Program-made: the position numbers and the translations under genes
Shown here: positions 15,802 through 19,315 of the stretch, in pieces
Layout of the letters: every line of letters begins with the position of its first letter
Numbering within the stretch: position 1 is the first letter of the stretch
NCBI GenBank assembly: GCA_025526915.1
Contig: JAHLKH010000335.1
Location: forward strand, 1-19,315
Source: Entophlyctis helioformis
Lineage: Eukaryota > Chytridiomycota > Chytridiomycetes > Chytridiales > Chytriomycetaceae
Length of the DNA stretch: 19,315 bases
Direction of reading: 5' to 3'
The notes under the pieces: generated by a model
Told to the model about the DNA's origin: nothing
The model's database searches: none
Seen by the model: the letters and a program-made list of their open reading frames with translations, nothing else

Positions 15802-16146
15802 TGGCGGGCAGCAGGCTGTGCGAGAGCGGTGCACACAAGGCCGTTGTGGTCGTTGTGGTTGTCGCCGTGGTCGTGGTGGTGGTGCACAGCGGCGTGCGTC
15901 GGCAGGTCGGTGGGTCAGCCACAGGGCCAGCAGCGTGTGTCGGCGCTGTGCCAGCTCGACGCCGGCCAGACGGCAGCAGCGTCCAGCAGCAGGCAGCATG
16001 CAGCAGCATGCAGCAGCAGAGCCCTACCTGACGGCTTGTGGTGAGAGGGGCAGCGAAACGTCGAGGGCAAGAAGCTGAAGGCGTCGCTGTTTCGAGTTCC
16101 ACAACAGCGTGCAAATTTGAACGCCATTTGTTCATTTTTGAACGCT
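15802..16146. promoter_or_regulatory. Upstream region of GT31-B and VPS41 3' region
   Basis: Contains a gttgtggtc-type repeat at 15841-15886, a cagcagcatg triple repeat at 15990-16020, and an AT-rich pair of tttgaacgc elements at 16116-16145 just past the VPS41 stop. No gene is supported; frames here are low-complexity. Confidence 0.4.
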
Positions 16147-19100
16147 TCAGCGTGCTCCTGAAGCAGTCGCTGCCGCTGCCACTGCCGACGACGCCGACGC
16201 CGACGACGACATCTTGGCCTTGGTGGCCGACCGGCATATGGGGCAGATGAGTCCAGGGCGGTACGGCGCAGGCACATGGCTACCAGACCGGCGGGCCCGA
16301 CCGCCGCGGTCCATGGACGCGCCGTCCACGTGCCGTCCATAGATGCCTTGGATGGCCCGCTCGGCGTTGGAGAGGCCGGTGCTGTGGACCCACACGCCGA
16401 CGCTCTGCGACACGGCGGCGGCCGTCTGGCGGCTGGCGCCGTCAAGCGGGCTGCCCGCCGTGCTGTTCAGGCACGACTCGTGGAACGCGTGTCTGCAAAA
16501 GAAGACGACCAGGTCCGGCCCGTCTGCTCGGCCCGTCCATCGCCATGTCAGTCGGGCAGTGCAGCATCACAACAGCCAGCCAGCCAGCCAGCCAGCCAAC
16601 CACCCACTTGCCTGGCGTCACGGCGGGATTGCTGCACATGGCACACTCTACGTCCTCGCTCATGCAGATGCCTCGCCGCTGCAGCCGGTGCAGGTTCTGC
16701 AGACTCTCCCACGTGTCGCTAAGCAGGATCTTCTCACAGCCTTCCCGCAGCGATTTCTGCCATCGCAGGTCAGTGCACACGCCAACACACCTCCACTACA
16801 CCTTCCAACGCTCGCCCGACCCTCACCTGCACGCTGCAGTCCGACATGATCTTGATGAGCGCGCGCTTGAGCCCAGGGATCGCCAGACCCCTGGGCACGA
16901 GACGAATGACTCGCAGCGGGTCAATCTGCGAGCTCAGGTTCTCGAGGAGCCCGACAATAAACGGCGGCTTGTCCATGGCGTACTTGAGAAACTCGTCCCA
17001 CAGGTCGTCGTCCGCCTGCTCCTTGGTGAACTGGATCGCCCGCTCAACATCGCCGAGCCGCTCGATGATGAGCATGAGCGCGCGCCGGCTGTTGCCCATC
17101 TTGCCCAGCAGGTACACCATCTCGGGCACAAGGTCGCGCCGCTCGCACACATCGTATGCCTTGGCCACCGGGTAGTGTGTCGACGTCCGCAGGAAATGCA
17201 TGAGTCGCGGCGGGTCGTACTCGGCATACAGCTCGACCTGCAGCGCGTGGAAGCCGACCGTCTCCTGCGTGTCGTTGATGAAGAGGGCGTCGAGGTACAC
17301 GTGGAGGAACCGGTCGTGGCCTTGCAGCTCTTGGTGCACTTGGAACGGCTGGCCGCCACGCCCCCATCCCCAACCAAGAACGCGCAGTCAGTCGGTCGAT
17401 CGGCCGGCCATGGCTGTGTGAGTCGACCTGCTGCTGTTCCGGCACACGCGCCAGCCTACCGAAAGACTCACCAGGATGCGGTCCGTGTTGCCAGCAAGCA
17501 GCTGCACGCCATCTGCACCAACAGCTGCGCGCACTTTGGCAAGCGTGAGCGGCACCGGCCCACCCGTCTCGGGATGTTCATGGCTTCTGGCACAGGAAGC
17601 GTCGGCACTGGACCAGGCTTGACCTTGGATCTCGACTGTTGCTGCTGCTGCTGCTCCTGCTTCTGGATCAGCTGCGTGGCCGCCTTGTCGACCATGAACT
17701 GGTCGTACTTCATCACAAGCACGACATTTTGCTCGAGCGTCTGGAACAGGTTGTGCTTGACCACCAGATCCAGAATGTGTGGGCGGAACACGCGCAGCCC
17801 GAGAACCAGCACCATGTCCCACTGGTGGTTGCGCTCATACCTAATGCAATGGCGGCTGGGGTTAGTGGACTGGACGCGGCTGGCACGGGGACGATGGGCA
17901 GAGCAGCTCACAGCTCCAGCATGATTTCCATCAGCACACGGCTGTCGGGATCCTTGACATAGACGGCATGCACGGCCTGGATCATGCTCTGCACGTCGTA
18001 CAGAGCCACCGGCCAGACAAGAATGACTTGCAGAAGCGCCTCAGGGTCCGTGTCGAGGTAATGGACCAGGATGAGTTCGTACACGGATTTGGACAGCTGC
18101 GGCTCTTCCAGAGGCACAAACGCTGTGATGGCCTGGGACCCGCGTAGGGAGCAGACGGATAGAGAGTGAGCCCGTGGCTGCAGGTCAGAACGCGTCGGCG
18201 TCTTACACGTCTTACATTCAGCTTGTCCGCTTCGGCAAACTTGTGCACCCAGTGCTCCCACAGATCGGCATTGGTTCGCAGCAACTTGGGACACGAGGCA
18301 GCAGCCTCGTTGTATTTTTCTGCGGCACATCCCTCCACTGGTCAGTACCATCCATGATTCCACACACACGCACAGGCACACACGCACACACACGCAGGCA
18401 CACCTTCAGCCATGAGTTTGGCAATGTACTTTTGGCCGATATCAAGCACCATGGCCACCTTGGACTGCCCAGCATACTCGGCCCCAGCCGCCTCAGCAGC
18501 CTGCCAATGCCTCGGCATACATCTGTCGCTTGACCAGCCACTCAATATGCTCTTCCATATCGCGCACGCGCGCCAACACAATATCCTTGGGCGACACAAT
18601 GTAGTACGACGACTCGGCTGCATTGTCCCGATCCAAGGTACACTGTCCGAAGCATTACGTTGGATGAGCCACAATGCGTTTGCGCGTGTTGCCATGAATG
18701 CGACACAGTCACGTACCCAGCCGGTAGTCGTTGGCTTGAAAGTGCTCGTATCCAATCAGCGACAGCACATCGGTTGTCAGACTCTGTGCGTCCATGTCGA
18801 CAATGTGGATCTCGGGGGGCTGTGCCTGTCGCAGCCACAGTCGTCAGCAAAGCACACGGCCAAATGCGGCCTGCAGTTCCCCGTGGCGCTGGTCTCCCAC
18901 GGACACACGCACACACACCTGCTGGCGGACAATCGGCGCAGGGTTGAGGATATCAACGTTGCGATAGGGCGACAGGTTGGTGACATAGCCCAGCAGCAGC
19001 AGCGACTCCTTGAGAGGCGCCAATGCCGCACACGACAAACTCGGTCTGGAAACTGGTGCACAACCTCGACATACTTGGGCGACATGCCCGACGCGACATC

Positions 19101-19315
19101 TTGTTTCGACCGTTTCCTGGACCGTGCCAACACGTACCAAAGTCAGTCAGTCAGCCGGTCAGTCAGTCGGGGAAACGAGGCAAGCGCGACAGTCAGGAGC
19201 AGCAAATCACCTTGATCTCGATAACCTTGACGCTGTCGGCCCAGCCAATGAGCAGCGACGTGTCAGAGGTCCAGCAGATGCTGCATCGGAACAGATCGGC
19301 ACGTGGACTGTCCAA
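16147..19315 (-). CDS. VPS41: VPS41, HOPS tethering complex subunit, 5' end outside window
   Basis: VPS41 is a HOPS subunit that tethers membranes for fusion with the vacuole/lysosome. Exons that I can join are >19315-19211, 19116-18919, 18825-18717, 18642-18404, 18319-18216, 18132-17912, 17840-17472, 17348-16827, 16756-16612 and 16523-16147. Matches to human VPS41, in order, include CSICWTSDTSLLIGWADSVKV, YYIVSPKD, EHIEWLVKRQ, LWEHWVHKF, KHNLFQTLEQNVVLVMKYD, KMGNSRRALMLIIERL, DKPPFIVGLLENL and LREGCEKILLSDT. The C-terminal RING-H2 has CAMC, FFCRHAFHESCL and CPIC. The N-terminal beta-propeller is mostly outside. Frame corrections of one base are needed near 19088, 19051, 19020, 18637 and 18500, and an unresolved frame change lies in a Q-rich insert at 17560-17620. 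Exons from 18319 to 17840 and 17348 to 16147 are clean. Confidence 0.92.
16524..16611 (-). other. VPS41 last intron with GC-AG boundaries
   Basis: The donor reads CCAG then GCAAGT, and the acceptor is GAGCAG. This join alone connects CAMCSNPAVTP to DGPDLVVFFCRHAF in frame, matching the RING spacing of VPS41. The intron holds a GGCT tandem repeat (plus-strand cagc at 16573-16597). Confidence 0.75.
19117..19210 (-). other. VPS41 intron with tandem CTGAC branch-like repeats
   Basis: The GTGATT donor follows VKVIEIK and the acceptor is GGTCCAG. The intron carries two clusters of overlapping CTGAC (plus strand, 19140-19170), like NBS1 intron 3. Confidence 0.6.

Noticed and set aside
15802..15999. 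N-terminal extension of GT31-B to an ATG at 15999
   Set aside because: The added residues are low-complexity, place the signal anchor far from the N-terminus, and have no counterpart in GT31-A.

Overview
The window is nuclear DNA of a GC-rich, intron-bearing eukaryote. The best fit is a zoosporic (chytrid-type) fungus. The reasons are short GT-AG introns, a fungal/metazoan-like VPS41 and NBS1, GT31 glycosyltransferases, and a locally expanded family of F-box-like proteins with 28-residue ankyrin repeats. The fungal assignment is an inference; no rRNA or marker gene is present. Almost every gene lies on the minus strand, so transcription runs mostly right to left.

Layout from left to right. 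Positions 1-2111 hold a 5'-complete, 3'-truncated NBS1/nibrin gene (FHA plus tandem BRCT). Positions 2325-9340 hold a tandem array of ankyrin genes. The array unit is a long minus-strand gene, a shared divergent upstream region, a short plus-strand ankyrin gene, and a convergent 3' region with a conserved hairpin. Unit 1 is a remnant: its minus gene is truncated and its plus gene is excised. Unit 2 is complete (3499-7005). Unit 3 has only the minus gene (7459-9156). Positions 9485 to about 11471 hold a leucine-rich-repeat, single-pass membrane protein gene built from one-repeat exons. A DUF4203/TMEM198-like seven-TM gene follows (11760-12728), then two tandem paralogous GT31 genes (12947-14110 and 14527-15801). 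The right end holds most of VPS41 (16147 to beyond 19315), a HOPS subunit with a C-terminal RING-H2.

The two housekeeping genes at the ends, NBS1 and VPS41, are very well conserved in protein sequence, but their reading frames must be shifted repeatedly, nearly always in the same direction (one extra base). About 9 kb of other coding sequence between them is uninterrupted. This is either clustered assembly error, decay, or frameshift decoding, and it is the most important point to resolve. The other strong signal is the ankyrin array: identical N-terminal segments (434 bp without a difference) next to diverged, repeat-number-variable recognition domains, which is the signature of a cassette family diversifying by recombination.

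The genes do not form one pathway. They cover DNA double-strand-break repair, vacuolar tethering, Golgi/ER glycosylation, cell-surface recognition and probable ubiquitin-ligase adaptors.
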